Below the pieces are notes generated by a model that did no database searches, had not been told where the DNA came from, and saw only the letters and a program-made list of their open reading frames with translations. A stretch of DNA of 64,000 nucleotides, from assembly GCA_022841365.1 (NCBI GenBank), contig JALHRP010000009.1, positions 1-64,000 of the forward strand. The letters run 5' to 3'. Below, piece by piece: positions 1 through 8,461 of the stretch. Positions within the stretch are counted from its first letter, which is position 1. The number at the start of each line of letters is the position of its first letter. Both the position numbers and the translations under genes were made by a program. The stretch is from Chitinophagaceae bacterium (GTDB taxonomy: Bacteria; Bacteroidota; Bacteroidia; Chitinophagales; Chitinophagaceae).

Positions 1-1440
1 GCTGTAAACCGTGCTGCAAGAAATTATCTGCACAATAATGGCTTTATGGATATTGAAACGCCCTTCTTAATTAAATCAACTCCTGAAGGTGCAAGAGATT
101 TTGTAGTGCCAAGCAGAATGAACCCGGGACAGTTTTATGCATTGCCGCAAAGTCCGCAAACATTTAAGCAATTGCTGATGGTGAGTGGATACGACCGTTA
201 CTACCAGGTGGTGAAATGTTTTCGTGATGAAGATCTGCGTGCCGATCGTCAACCGGAGTTTACACAGATTGATTGTGAAATGGCTTTTGTTGAACAGGAA
301 GATATTCTCAATATGTTTGAAGGAATGGTGAAAGCCATTTTCAAAGACGTAAAGAATATTGATTATACAGAAGCGGTTGAACGTATGACCTGGGAAGAAG
401 CGATGTGGCAATATGGAAATGATAAGCCTGATATTCGTTTTGAAATGAAGATCTGCAATCTCAAATTTCCTGCACATACATTCCCAACAAAGGAAAATCA
501 ATCAGGTTTGATTGATGCTGCAGATTTTAAAGTGTTTGATGAAGCAGAAACAGTTGTTGCTATTGCTGCTCCGGGTTGCAGTGAATATACACGCAAGCAA
601 ACCGATGAATTAACGGAGTGGGTAAAACGTCCGCAGATTGGTATGAAAGGGTTGGTGTTCATCAAGTGCCTGCCCGGATCACCAGAGACGGGCAATGCTG
701 TAACATACAAAAGCAGCGTAGATAAATTTTACAGCGAAGAAAAATTAAGAGCCATTGCGGAAGCAAGCAATGCAAAAGCTGGTGATTTGATTCTGATCCT
801 GGCAGGTGCAGAAGAACGTACACGTAAAGCCATCAGTGATCTGAGGATGTACATGGCCGATAAGTTAGGCTTACGTAAAGCTGATGATTTTAAATTATTG
901 TGGGTGCTCGACTTTCCGTTGTTTGAATTTGCATTGGAAGATCAGGATGGAGGCGGTGCCGGCCGTTGGGTAGCAAGGCATCATCCGTTTACAAGTCCAA
1001 AGCCTGCACACATTGAAATGATGATCAACAACAATCCAAAAGTTGAAGATCTTGATAAATATCTGGAACATCCATATGCAAACATCAAAGCCAATGCATA
1101 CGATATGGTATTGAATGGAAATGAAATTGGCGGAGGTTCTATCCGCATTTACCAACGTGAACTGCAGGAGAAAATGTTTGCTGCATTGGGTATGAATGCT
1201 GAAGAGCAGCTACATAAGTTTGGTTTCTTACTCGGTGCGTTTGAATATGGTGCACCACCGCATGGTGGAATTGCCTTTGGTTTCGATCGTTTGTGTGCAA
1301 TCCTTGGCGGCAGCGAAAGCATCCGTGATTTCATTGCTTTCCCAAAAAACAATTCAGGAAGAGATGTGATGCTCGATGCACCAAGTGCAATTGATGCCAA
1401 ACAGTTTGATGAGTTGCAGATAAAATTGAATTTGAAATAA
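1..1440 (+). CDS. aspS: Aspartyl-tRNA synthetase, 5'-truncated by window
   Basis: Charges tRNA(Asp) with aspartate in the cytoplasm. The frame is open from base 1, so the N-terminal anticodon-binding OB fold (about 100 residues) lies outside the window, and the ATG at 46 is internal. Visible are the class II motif 2 region ([18 protein letters not shown], about 220-275), a middle stretch matching the GAD insertion domain of bacterial-type AspRS (about 430-900), and motif 3 with [10 protein letters not shown] near 1265-1295. The 479 residues seen fit a family length of about 580. The stop codon is one base before the next gene, so the two are probably cotranscribed. Family assignment is firm; nothing unusual is seen. 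Confidence 0.97.
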   Translation, partial: AVNRAARNYLHNNGFMDIETPFLIKSTPEGARDFVVPSRMNPGQFYALPQSPQTFKQLLMVSGYDRYYQVVKCFRDEDLRADRQPEFTQIDCEMAFVEQEDILNMFEGMVKAIFKDVKNIDYTEAVERMTWEEAMWQYGNDKPDIRFEMKICNLKFPAHTFPTKENQSGLIDAADFKVFDEAETVVAIAAPGCSEYTRKQTDELTEWVKRPQIGMKGLVFIKCLPGSPETGNAVTYKSSVDKFYSEEKLRAIAEASNAKAGDLILILAGAEERTRKAISDLRMYMADKLGLRKADDFKLLWVLDFPLFEFALEDQDGGGAGRWVARHHPFTSPKPAHIEMMINNNPKVEDLDKYLEHPYANIKANAYDMVLNGNEIGGGSIRIYQRELQEKMFAALGMNAEEQLHKFGFLLGAFEYGAPPHGGIAFGFDRLCAILGGSESIRDFIAFPKNNSGRDVMLDAPSAIDAKQFDELQIKLNLK

Positions 1441-1441
1441 G

Positions 1442-1966
1442 ATGAAAATCTTTAATCCCCGGATATTAAAATGGCTATGCATCATTTTAATTCTGTCATT
1501 AGTTACTTTGTTAATTTCTCTGGGGGATGAAATTTTTACAAATAAGAGCCGTAACGACTGGGCTTTTACAGCAATGTTTATCTTCTTTTGTATCCCGGTA
1601 GCAGGATACATAGTTACAATACGGTATTGCAACAGAATGATCAGTGAAAAGCAGATTAGTCAAATAAAATCAGGGTTTATTTTTTTTCTTATAACCTGCA
1701 TTCTTTGTTTTGTTTTTTCTGTAATCACTTTATTCCTGATATGCTTTGCAATTATAACCTCTGTTAATGAAGGTGAGCCATTGCCCGAGAGTGAGAACTT
1801 AGGCGATCTGTTAGCGATGATTGCTATTGTTATTTATGCTGTAGTTGGACCTTTTGTTTTTTTACTGCAATTGCAACTCAGGAAACAACTGCTTGCAGCA
1901 AAAGACCATTCAATTGATTGGCTGATTGATTCCATTGGAACAGAAACAAATAATTCAGATGATTAA
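1442..1966 (+). CDS. Small four-helix membrane protein, unknown function
   Basis: A 174-residue integral membrane protein that I do not recognise. Four hydrophobic stretches are visible at about residues 10-27, 41-60, 77-105 and 122-146, with short polar loops and an acidic, Asn/Asp-rich C-terminus. Its ATG starts one base after the aspS stop, and its 3' end overlaps the next small membrane protein by 8 bases. The two are therefore likely translationally coupled and may work together. There are no catalytic motifs and no signal peptide separate from the first helix. Confidence 0.75.
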   Translation: MKIFNPRILKWLCIILILSLVTLLISLGDEIFTNKSRNDWAFTAMFIFFCIPVAGYIVTIRYCNRMISEKQISQIKSGFIFFLITCILCFVFSVITLFLICFAIITSVNEGEPLPESENLGDLLAMIAIVIYAVVGPFVFLLQLQLRKQLLAAKDHSIDWLIDSIGTETNNSDD

Positions 1967-2483
1967 AAAATTCACATTTTACCGCATATCTTCTTACTTC
2001 CTCATCATCATTGCAGCACTCTTTGGGTTCATGTCTTTGTTTGCATTGCTGATTGCATTAAGCAATCCTGCTTTATTGCTGAATGTGTTTGTGATTGTTG
2101 CGGTAGTGATCTACAGCTTCAGCAGTTTTGTTTTTCTTGTAAAGGGAATTGATCAGCAGCAGCGCATGAAATCAGGCATGCAGGATCTCATCAAAGTAAA
2201 TGCTTATGTGGCAGTTCTTTTTGTAGGCATGAATATTTTTCAGTCTGTCAGCATCCTTCAAAACCCTGCTGCACTTAGTTCAGCAATGAACCAGTTCCCG
2301 GCAATGCAAAATACTAAGTCGCCGCTTTCACCCGCCTTTATGTTAAAAATGGTGAAAGCAATTGTATGGTTCATGTTGTTTTATTCATTGGTGCTGGGTG
2401 TACATGTATCAGTAACGTTCAGGTTGCTGAAGCAATATGCCGCACTGTTCAACAAAGAGCAGGGCGGTAATGATCAAGTTTAG
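1959..2483 (+). CDS. Small four-helix membrane protein, unknown function
   Basis: A 174-residue membrane protein with about four hydrophobic helices, the first at residues 9-34, and a hydrophilic C-terminus. I chose the ATG at 1959, which overlaps the upstream stop by 8 bases; a TTG at 1926 would give 11 more residues but a 41-base overlap. It shares size, topology and position with the preceding gene and may be a diverged paralogue, though no clear identity is visible by eye. Function unknown. Confidence 0.72.
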   Translation: MIKKFTFYRISSYFLIIIAALFGFMSLFALLIALSNPALLLNVFVIVAVVIYSFSSFVFLVKGIDQQQRMKSGMQDLIKVNAYVAVLFVGMNIFQSVSILQNPAALSSAMNQFPAMQNTKSPLSPAFMLKMVKAIVWFMLFYSLVLGVHVSVTFRLLKQYAALFNKEQGGNDQV

Positions 2484-2549
2484 CAGCATTGAATTGTTTA
2501 ACACAATCCGTTTCTGAATTCTTCGTTTCTTTAGAATAAATCTCTTTCT

Positions 2550-3422
2550 ATGCGTTCAGCCGGTTGTCTTTTGCTTTTTTTTATTGCAGGCATGATGTCC
2601 TGCAAAAAGAAAAACCCAAACCCTGCTCCACCGGACCTGGTACTTCCACTTACAGTTCAAACATTGTTGAATGTGAGTTACGGTTCGGATGCCAGAAATA
2701 AAATGGATGTCTATCTGCCTGCCAACAGATCGAAAGAAACCACACCGGTCATGATCATGATTCACGGTGGCGGATGGACGCAGGGCGACAAAGCAGATTT
2801 TGCTGCCTTTGTTGATACCATGAAAAGAAGATTGCCATCCTATGCTATTTTCAACATCACCTATCGCCTTTCTGCAAATGGTCAAAACCTGTTTCCTTCA
2901 CAGGAACAGGATGTAAAACAATGCATAGAATACATCAACAGCAAACGAAACGAATACAGCATTTCAACAAAGTACGTATTGATTGGTGCCAGTGCAGGTG
3001 GTCATTTGGCATTATTACAATCGTATAAATATACTTCACCAATAAAAGTAAAAGCAGTGGTGTCGTTCTTTGGTCCAACTGAATTAACACAGTTGTACAA
3101 TAATCCTCCCAATGCGTTGATACCTCTTTTGCTGTTTACAGTAACAGGAACAAATCCAACCGTAAATCCAGCCATCTATCAGCAATCATCGCCTTCAACT
3201 TTTGCGGTTTCAACAAGCCCGCCTACATTGTTAATACATGGCGGACTTGATCCGTTGATTCCGGCATCACAATCAACTTTCCTGCGGGATAAATTAAATA
3301 CCGTTTTAGTACCTAATCAATTTGTTTTTTACCCAAACGGAGGTCATGGAGATTGGGATGCCTCAACTTATTTTGATGCATTTAATAAAACAGAAGCGTT
3401 TCTGAAATTGCATAATCCATAG
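2550..3422 (+). CDS. Secreted lipoprotein alpha/beta-hydrolase (esterase, BD-FAE/HSL-like)
   Basis: A 290-residue hydrolase, probably an esterase acting outside the inner membrane. The N-terminus is a lipoprotein signal with lipobox GMMSC (Cys18) followed by a Lys-rich, Pro-rich linker. Oxyanion-hole motif HGGGW is at residues 72-76, the nucleophile elbow GASAG at 146-150 (Ser148), and the likely acid and base are Asp234 (GGLDPLIP) and His266 (NGGHG). All triad residues are present, so it should be active. The substrate cannot be told from sequence; relatives include carboxylesterases and acetyl-xylan or feruloyl esterases. It stands alone, with about 65 bases before it and 100 after it. Confidence 0.85.
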   Translation: MRSAGCLLLFFIAGMMSCKKKNPNPAPPDLVLPLTVQTLLNVSYGSDARNKMDVYLPANRSKETTPVMIMIHGGGWTQGDKADFAAFVDTMKRRLPSYAIFNITYRLSANGQNLFPSQEQDVKQCIEYINSKRNEYSISTKYVLIGASAGGHLALLQSYKYTSPIKVKAVVSFFGPTELTQLYNNPPNALIPLLLFTVTGTNPTVNPAIYQQSSPSTFAVSTSPPTLLIHGGLDPLIPASQSTFLRDKLNTVLVPNQFVFYPNGGHGDWDASTYFDAFNKTEAFLKLHNP

Positions 3423-3524
3423 TTGCTGAAAACGGAAAATGGATTTTACAGTGCTCATTTTTCCTTCTGTCATTATAGTAAGTCAGCAAGAATTTTTTAT
3501 GGAGAAATGGTATAACTTGCCTGC

Positions 3525-4805
3525 ATGCAGCCTCCTTTAGCAGAACGGTTACGTCCACAACAATTGCACGACCTTTTTGGTCAGCAACACCTCACGGGGC
3601 AGGGCGGCATTCTGCAAAAAGCGATTGCCAGCGGCAATATTCCCAGTATGATTTTGTGGGGGCCTCCCGGTGTTGGGAAGACAACTATCGCCAATATTAT
3701 TGCACACAATGTACATGCTACGTATTATCAACTCAGTGCCATCAGCAGTGGTGTAAAAGATGTACGTGAAGTGATTGAACAGGCAAAGCAGGAAACAAAA
3801 GCTATTTTATTTATTGATGAGATTCATCGGTTCAATAAAGGTCAACAGGATGCATTGTTAGGTGCTGTTGAAAAAGGAATCATCACACTCATTGGTGCTA
3901 CAACAGAAAATCCCTCGTTTGAAGTAAACAGCGCCTTGCTCAGCCGCTGCCAGGTGTTTGTGTTGAAAGCATTGGATGAAAAAGATCTGATTCAATTGTT
4001 ACATAAAGCAATTACAAGTGATGTTGTATTGAAAGAAAAAGGGATCATCTTAAAAGAAACAGAAGCCCTTATCAGATTAAGTGGCGGTGATGCACGTAAG
4101 CTCTTAAATATTATCGAACTGGTTGTGGATGCATTTCCCCTCTCTTTTGGAGAGGGGGCAGGAGGAGAGGTTTTTATCACAGATGAGCTGGTGTTGCAAA
4201 CCATTCAGCAAAAAATGGCCTTGTATGATAAAAGCGGTGAGCAGCATTACGATATTATTTCTGCCTTCATCAAATCCATTCGTGGCAGCGATCCCAATGC
4301 AGCAGTGTATTGGTTGGCAAGAATGATTGAAGGTGGAGAAGATGTAAAATTTATTGCCCGTCGTTTGCTGATTCTTGCAAGCGAAGATATTGGCAATGCA
4401 AACCCCAATGCATTGTTACTCGCCAATGCTGCATTTGATGCAGTAAATAAAATAGGATATCCTGAGTCGCAACTTATTTTATCACAGTGTGTCATTTATC
4501 TCGCCTCCAGTGCAAAAAGTAATACTGCAACAGTTGCTATCGGCAATGCCATGGCTGCTGTAAAACAATTCGGCGATCTGTCTGTTCCCTTGCATATCCG
4601 CAATGCGCCAACCAAGTTGATGAAGAATATGGATTATGGCAAAGGCTACCAATATTCGCACAACTATGAAAATAATTTTTCTTTGCAGGAATATTTGCCG
4701 GAGAAAATTGTTGGAACAACATTTTATGAGCCGGGTAAAAATAGCAGAGAAGAGGAGATGAGAAAATTTTTGAAACAACTTTGGAAAGAAAAATATAATT
4801 ACTAA
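3525..4805 (+). CDS. rarA: RarA/MgsA replication-associated AAA+ ATPase
   Basis: A clamp-loader-like AAA+ ATPase that acts at stalled replication forks and recombination intermediates. Walker A GPPGVGKT is at residues 46-53, Walker B FIDEIHRF at 97-104, sensor 1 GATTENPSF follows, and the C-terminal domain carries the family's SEDIGNANPNAL and GYQYSHNYE motifs. Length 426 is normal. Residues about 204-217 (FPLSFGEGAGGEVF) are not typical of RarA and are encoded by a palindromic element inserted in frame, in the variable linker after the ATPase lid. The ATPase core and C-terminal domain look intact on both sides, so the protein is probably functional. Confidence 0.95.
   Translation: MQPPLAERLRPQQLHDLFGQQHLTGQGGILQKAIASGNIPSMILWGPPGVGKTTIANIIAHNVHATYYQLSAISSGVKDVREVIEQAKQETKAILFIDEIHRFNKGQQDALLGAVEKGIITLIGATTENPSFEVNSALLSRCQVFVLKALDEKDLIQLLHKAITSDVVLKEKGIILKETEALIRLSGGDARKLLNIIELVVDAFPLSFGEGAGGEVFITDELVLQTIQQKMALYDKSGEQHYDIISAFIKSIRGSDPNAAVYWLARMIEGGEDVKFIARRLLILASEDIGNANPNALLLANAAFDAVNKIGYPESQLILSQCVIYLASSAKSNTATVAIGNAMAAVKQFGDLSVPLHIRNAPTKLMKNMDYGKGYQYSHNYENNFSLQEYLPEKIVGTTFYEPGKNSREEEMRKFLKQLWKEKYNY
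4135..4172 (+). repeat. In-frame palindromic element inside rarA
   Basis: Stem CCCCTCTC...GGAGAGGGG (about 4137-4157) followed by a purine-rich GGAGGAGAGG tail. It shares the order pyrimidine arm, loop, GGAGAGGG arm, GAGGT end with copies at 14775, 14858, 20634 and 23328, and is read in the same frame, ending in Gly-Glu-Val. Confidence 0.75.
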
Positions 4806-4817
4806 TTAATCAACTGT

Positions 4818-6170
4818 ATGAAGCAAGTTTCATTGTTCGTTTTTGTTTGTCTGTTTCTGTTAACAGGACTGAATGCGCAAACCACCATTCAGCGTGATCC
4901 TGAAATTGAAAAAATGGTAAATGCTATTTCTTCCGATTCGCTCAAAGCCTACATTCTGAAAATGGTAAGTTTCGGAACCCGCCATACCATGAGTACAGTT
5001 TCTGATCCAAAGCAAGGTATTGGTGCAGCACGTGAATGGGTGGTTGCCAAGTTTAAAGAGTTTGCCAAACAATCGAACGGCAGAATGACGGCCTTTGTTG
5101 ATACAACAACATTGCAACCTGATGGAAGACGCATCAGCAAACCGGTGAATCTCGGTAACGCCATGGCAATATTGAAAGGAACCAATCCTGCTGATCAGCG
5201 CATCTTCGTCATCAGTGGTCATTTAGATAGTCGTGTTACTGATGTGATGAATGCAACCAGCGATGCGCCCGGTGCAAATGATGATGCAAGTGGAGTAGCA
5301 GCAGTACTGGAATGTGCTCGTATTATGAGCAAGTATGAATTTTCTGCAACCATCATTTTTGTTGCTGTAAGTGGTGAAGAGCAAGGATTGCTTGGGGCCA
5401 ACTTTATGGCAGGAAAAGCAAAAGATCAAAACTGGATCATTGAAGCAGTGTTGAACAATGACATTATGGGTTCAAATAACAGCAGTGAAACAAATATCAT
5501 CAACAATACAAAAGTGCGTGTGTTCAGTGAAGGATTACCTGCTTATGAATTAGATAAGAATGCTGCAAACATCCGCAATCTTGGATTAGAGAATGATGGC
5601 AAGTCGAGACAGTTGGCACGTTACGTAAAAGAAATCGGTGAGCGCTATATTGATAATCTGGAAGTGGTGATGGTGTACCGCAACGATCGTTTTTTGCGTG
5701 GAGGCGATCACACATCCTTTATTCAAAAAGGATTTGCGGCGGTACGTATTACAGAGATGAATGAAAACTTCAATCATCAGCATCAGGATCTGAAAACAGA
5801 CAAAGGAATTGTGTATGGCGATTTGCCTGAGTTTATGGACTTTGTGTATCTGGCAAAGAATACCGGAATCAATCTGGCAACCTTAGCGAATCTTGCAAAG
5901 GCTCCATCTATGCCTTTGGACGTAAAGATTGAAACAAGAAGCCTCACAAATTATTCACTCATCAACTGGAAACAACCTGCTGCCGGAAAAGTAAAAGGTT
6001 ATTATGTGCTGGTGCGTGAAACAACAAGTGCTGTATGGGAAAAGAAAATTTTCACCACTGAAACGAATGTGAAACTCCCTTATTCAAAAGACAATTATTT
6101 TTTTGCAGTGCAATCCGTTAACGAAAGCGGTAATGAAAGTTTGCCTGTTGTACCAACACCCGGAAGATGA
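4818..6170 (+). CDS. Secreted M28 family metallopeptidase with C-terminal FN3-like domain
   Basis: A 450-residue di-zinc peptidase, most likely an aminopeptidase, exported by a signal peptide ending at LNA (about residue 20). Co-catalytic zinc ligands and the catalytic acid of the M28 family are all visible: His135 (GHLDS), Asp155 (GANDDASG), Glu187/Glu188 (SGEEQG), Asp215 (NNDIMG) and His298 (GGDHTSF). After about residue 370 there is a Ser/Thr-rich beta-type segment of about 75 residues resembling a fibronectin type III domain. It follows rarA by 12 bases and overlaps the acetyltransferase gene downstream. The substrate is unknown. Confidence 0.92.
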   Translation: MKQVSLFVFVCLFLLTGLNAQTTIQRDPEIEKMVNAISSDSLKAYILKMVSFGTRHTMSTVSDPKQGIGAAREWVVAKFKEFAKQSNGRMTAFVDTTTLQPDGRRISKPVNLGNAMAILKGTNPADQRIFVISGHLDSRVTDVMNATSDAPGANDDASGVAAVLECARIMSKYEFSATIIFVAVSGEEQGLLGANFMAGKAKDQNWIIEAVLNNDIMGSNNSSETNIINNTKVRVFSEGLPAYELDKNAANIRNLGLENDGKSRQLARYVKEIGERYIDNLEVVMVYRNDRFLRGGDHTSFIQKGFAAVRITEMNENFNHQHQDLKTDKGIVYGDLPEFMDFVYLAKNTGINLATLANLAKAPSMPLDVKIETRSLTNYSLINWKQPAAGKVKGYYVLVRETTSAVWEKKIFTTETNVKLPYSKDNYFFAVQSVNESGNESLPVVPTPGR

Positions 6171-6634
6171 TGAAACTGAATTGGAACCTGAAAAAATTTG
6201 AAGCCTTAACTCCCTACGAGTTGTACGATATTATGTGGCTGCGGAACGAAGTGTTTGTTGTAGAACAAAACTGCGTGTACCAGGATGCGGATTATAAAGA
6301 TCAGAAAGGATGGCACCTGATGGGCGTTGATGAAGAGGGTAAACTGATGGCCTATGTCAGGTTGTTACCGGCAGGTGTTTCGTATGCTGAAGAACCTTCC
6401 ATTGGCCGTGTTATTACAAACCCTTCAGCAAGGGGCAGCGGCGCTGGAAAAGAATTGATGCAGGTAGCGATCAGTCAATGTGAAGCATTGTTTGGTCGTG
6501 CACCCATCAAAATCGGAGCACAGTTTTACTTACTGAAGTTTTACAAGGCACTGGGCTTTGAGCAAACAAGTGAGATTTATCTGGAAGATGGAATAGAACA
6601 TGTGGAAATGATTCGTTTTTATAAAAATGAATGA
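6167..6634 (+). CDS. elaA: ElaA-type GNAT N-acetyltransferase
   Basis: A 155-residue acetyl-CoA-dependent acetyltransferase of the ElaA branch, cytoplasmic. The signature LRNEVFVVEQNCVYQDAD is at about residues 26-43, and the acetyl-CoA loop lies in the segment VITNPSARGSGAGKEL. The start is either the ATG at 6167, overlapping the upstream TGA (ATGATGA), or the ATG at 6170; either implies translational coupling to the peptidase gene. The substrate of this family is not established. Confidence 0.9.
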   Translation: MMKLNWNLKKFEALTPYELYDIMWLRNEVFVVEQNCVYQDADYKDQKGWHLMGVDEEGKLMAYVRLLPAGVSYAEEPSIGRVITNPSARGSGAGKELMQVAISQCEALFGRAPIKIGAQFYLLKFYKALGFEQTSEIYLEDGIEHVEMIRFYKNE

Positions 6635-6717
6635 GTATTTTTACTGCAGTGCACAAGTAAATACCCCTAAAAGCCTATGTCAGTAAGGGTTTCCACCGAT
6701 AACATGAAAGAAAAAAT

Positions 6718-6748
6718 TTTGAAGTTCAAAATTTCTTTTCTAATATTG
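6718..6748 (+). promoter_or_regulatory. Predicted Bacteroidota-type promoter
   Basis: TTTG at 6718-6721, 19 bases, then TAATATTG at 6741-6748, one base off the TANNTTTG consensus. It lies 43 bases before the barrel gene's ATG at 6791 and inside the longer in-frame extension to 6677, which supports the later start. Confidence 0.55.
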
Positions 6749-6790
6749 CCTTCAAGTATCCAGTATCTGATAAACCAAATATCCAATTCT

Positions 6791-7783
6791 ATGAAAATTC
6801 GTACGCTTCAATTTTCCCTGTACGCTTTTTTCCTTTTCGCCTGCTGTGTTCAATCATTGAATGCACAGATAGGACTTACCACATCAAATTCAAGATTTGA
6901 AATAGGTTTGAACATTGGACCTATGAACTTTTTGGGCGACCTCGGTGGTAACCGTGGAAAGGGCACATACGGCCCTAAAGACAATAATATTCCCGTAACA
7001 AATTTTATTGGTGGTATCTCAGCTTCATATTATCCGGCAGAATGGATTGGATTCCGTTTGGCAGGTAACATTGGCCAGATGGAAGGTGATGATCGTTTGA
7101 TCAAGCAAAATCAACCTGCAGATACTTATGAAGGTTCACGCAAATTCAGAAATCTTACTTTCCGTTCTCCCTTGTATGAAGCATATGCAGCAGTAGAGTT
7201 TTATCCAACTGCAATGATCAGTTTAAGTAATGGTTCCGGATTACCACGTTTCAGACCTTATCTGATAGGAGGTTTCGGTGTGTTTAAATTCAACCCTCAG
7301 GGTTTATATAAAGATCCAACCGGTAAAGAGTCATGGGTTGATTTAAAACCGCTTCGTCTCGAAGGACAGGGAATGGTTGAGACAGGTATTCCTGAGTACA
7401 GTCTGGTTTCTTACAATGTTCCTTTAGGCATTGGTATTAAATATGATCTTACTGAACGTTTAACGTTTGGTATTGAGCTGATCCATCGTAAAACCGGAAG
7501 TGATTATATTGATGATGTAAGTAACAAATACATTGATCCGGCTTTGTTTGATCAATACCTTGCGCCAAGTCAGGCAGCAATAGCAAAATATTTATCGAAC
7601 CCAAGTTCATTTTATCCGGGCGTGCCGGGTTATACACCTTACCGTATTGGTAAGAAAAGAGGAAACCCCGAACGCAATGATTCATATTTCTCCAGCACAT
7701 TCAGGTTAACCTGGAAAATAGGAGATGTATATGCCGATTGGTTTAAGAACAAGAATTCAATGAAATGTCCGCAATATTTTTAG
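6791..7783 (+). CDS. Outer-membrane beta-barrel protein (DUF6089-like)
   Basis: A 330-residue predicted outer-membrane barrel. Its signal peptide ends near LNAQ, and the rest alternates aromatic and polar residues (FEIGLNIGPMNFLGDLGG, AYAAVEFYPT, LGIGIKYDLTERLTFGIEL), as in the DUF6089-type porin-like family of Bacteroidota. I chose the ATG at 6791, which gives a clean signal peptide and lies downstream of a good promoter, rather than the in-frame ATG at 6677. Function unknown; it may be a structural or transport barrel. It is followed by a tiny membrane ORF and the 7966-8382 array before the first terminator at 8408, so one transcript could carry all three. Confidence 0.82.
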   Translation: MKIRTLQFSLYAFFLFACCVQSLNAQIGLTTSNSRFEIGLNIGPMNFLGDLGGNRGKGTYGPKDNNIPVTNFIGGISASYYPAEWIGFRLAGNIGQMEGDDRLIKQNQPADTYEGSRKFRNLTFRSPLYEAYAAVEFYPTAMISLSNGSGLPRFRPYLIGGFGVFKFNPQGLYKDPTGKESWVDLKPLRLEGQGMVETGIPEYSLVSYNVPLGIGIKYDLTERLTFGIELIHRKTGSDYIDDVSNKYIDPALFDQYLAPSQAAIAKYLSNPSSFYPGVPGYTPYRIGKKRGNPERNDSYFSSTFRLTWKIGDVYADWFKNKNSMKCPQYF

Positions 7784-7827
7784 TACTGTATTGCCTTTTA
7801 TCATAATCCATACCCAAATCCCAATTC

Positions 7828-7959
7828 ATGAAAACTCAGATTTCAAAATCGAAAGTAAAAGTATTACCAAACCCCGAGCTTACAATATGGCTCCTGCGCA
7901 TAGGGTTGATAGCACTTTACGTCTTATTATTCATTTACAAGAAAAAATTATACCTGTAA
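7828..7959 (+). CDS. Small single-pass membrane protein, 43 aa (putative)
   Basis: A short ORF with a basic N-terminus (MKTQISKSKVKVLPNPE), one hydrophobic helix at about residues 19-37 (TIWLLRIGLIALYVLLFIY) and a KKK cap. This composition is that of a real small membrane protein rather than a random frame, but nothing else supports it. It lies 44 bases after the barrel gene and 6 bases before the repeat array, on the same strand. Confidence 0.45.
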   Translation: MKTQISKSKVKVLPNPELTIWLLRIGLIALYVLLFIYKKKLYL

Positions 7960-7965
7960 CTTATT

Positions 7966-8382
7966 AAGCGGAGTATGCAATAAACGTTAGTCCGTACCCT
8001 TTCATTCATTTTCCAATCCTGTGAAAATCTGAATAGAGAACCAGAGACCGATATTTATTTCACCATGCTTCGCTTTTTATCTTCTTCACAGCAATAAATG
8101 ACTGTTGAAACGCATGAAGCAAAGTATGCAATAAACGTTAGTCCGTACCCTTCTCAAATTTTCCAATCCTGTGAAAATCCAAACCGAGAACCAGAGACCG
8201 ATATTTATTTCACCATGCTTTGCTTTTTTTCTTTCTTTCTGTCATTCCACAATCAACTTAGTGTAAAAATTTTTGCAAACTATGCAGTAAATGTTCGTCT
8301 GTATCCATTTTTTGTTTTCCAATCCTGTGAAAATCTGAATTGAGAACCAGTGACTGATATTTATTTCACCATGCTTTGTTTG
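7966..8382 (+). repeat. Three tandem ~110-bp units with conserved stem; candidate structured RNA
   Basis: Units at 7966-8075, 8117-8225 and 8275-8382 (period 151-156) are separated by unrelated AT-rich spacers. Each is closed by an inverted repeat: AAGCGGAGTATG with CATGCTTCGCTT in unit 1, AAGCAAAGTATG with CATGCTTTGCTT in unit 2, and a shorter 10-bp version with one mismatch in unit 3. Inside is a second hairpin, ATTTTC-CAATCCTGT-GAAAAT, with an invariant loop, then a conserved GAACCAG(A/T)GAC(C/T)GATATTTATTTCAC tract in two halves. Between units 1 and 2 a G-C pair becomes A-T, and the remaining differences are G-U wobbles valid only in plus-strand RNA. I know of no matching RNA family. An apparent shared peptide frame through the units is broken by a stop in unit 3. 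Confidence 0.7.
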
Positions 8383-8407
8383 TTTCTCTTGGTCCGTACT
8401 CTATCCT

Positions 8408-8441
8408 GTAGCCCCCTTTGGTCGGGGGGCTACTTTTTTTT
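8408..8441 (+). terminator. Rho-independent terminator
   Basis: Perfect stem GTAGCCCCC / GGGGGCTAC around a short loop, followed by a T-run on the plus strand. It ends any transcript carrying the repeat array. Confidence 0.85.
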
Positions 8442-8461
8442 ATTGAAGGAAAGAAGCAGGT

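Noticed and set aside
46..1440. A complete 464-residue AspS starting at 46
   Set aside because: The frame is open upstream to base 1 with AspS-like residues ([15 protein letters not shown]), so the gene is cut by the window.
4123..4326. 67-residue ORF inside rarA
   Set aside because: A shadow in another frame opened by the inserted element; the RarA frame carries all conserved motifs.
8098..8343. 81-residue ORF through the second and third repeat units
   Set aside because: It crosses spacer and repeats without a domain, the third unit has a stop in the shared frame, and the stem changes follow RNA pairing rather than codon constraint.
7966..8382. CRISPR array or integron attC array
   Set aside because: Only three units of about 110 bases with unrelated spacers of 41-49 bases, no cas gene, no integrase, and no attC core (GTTRRRY) at the ends.
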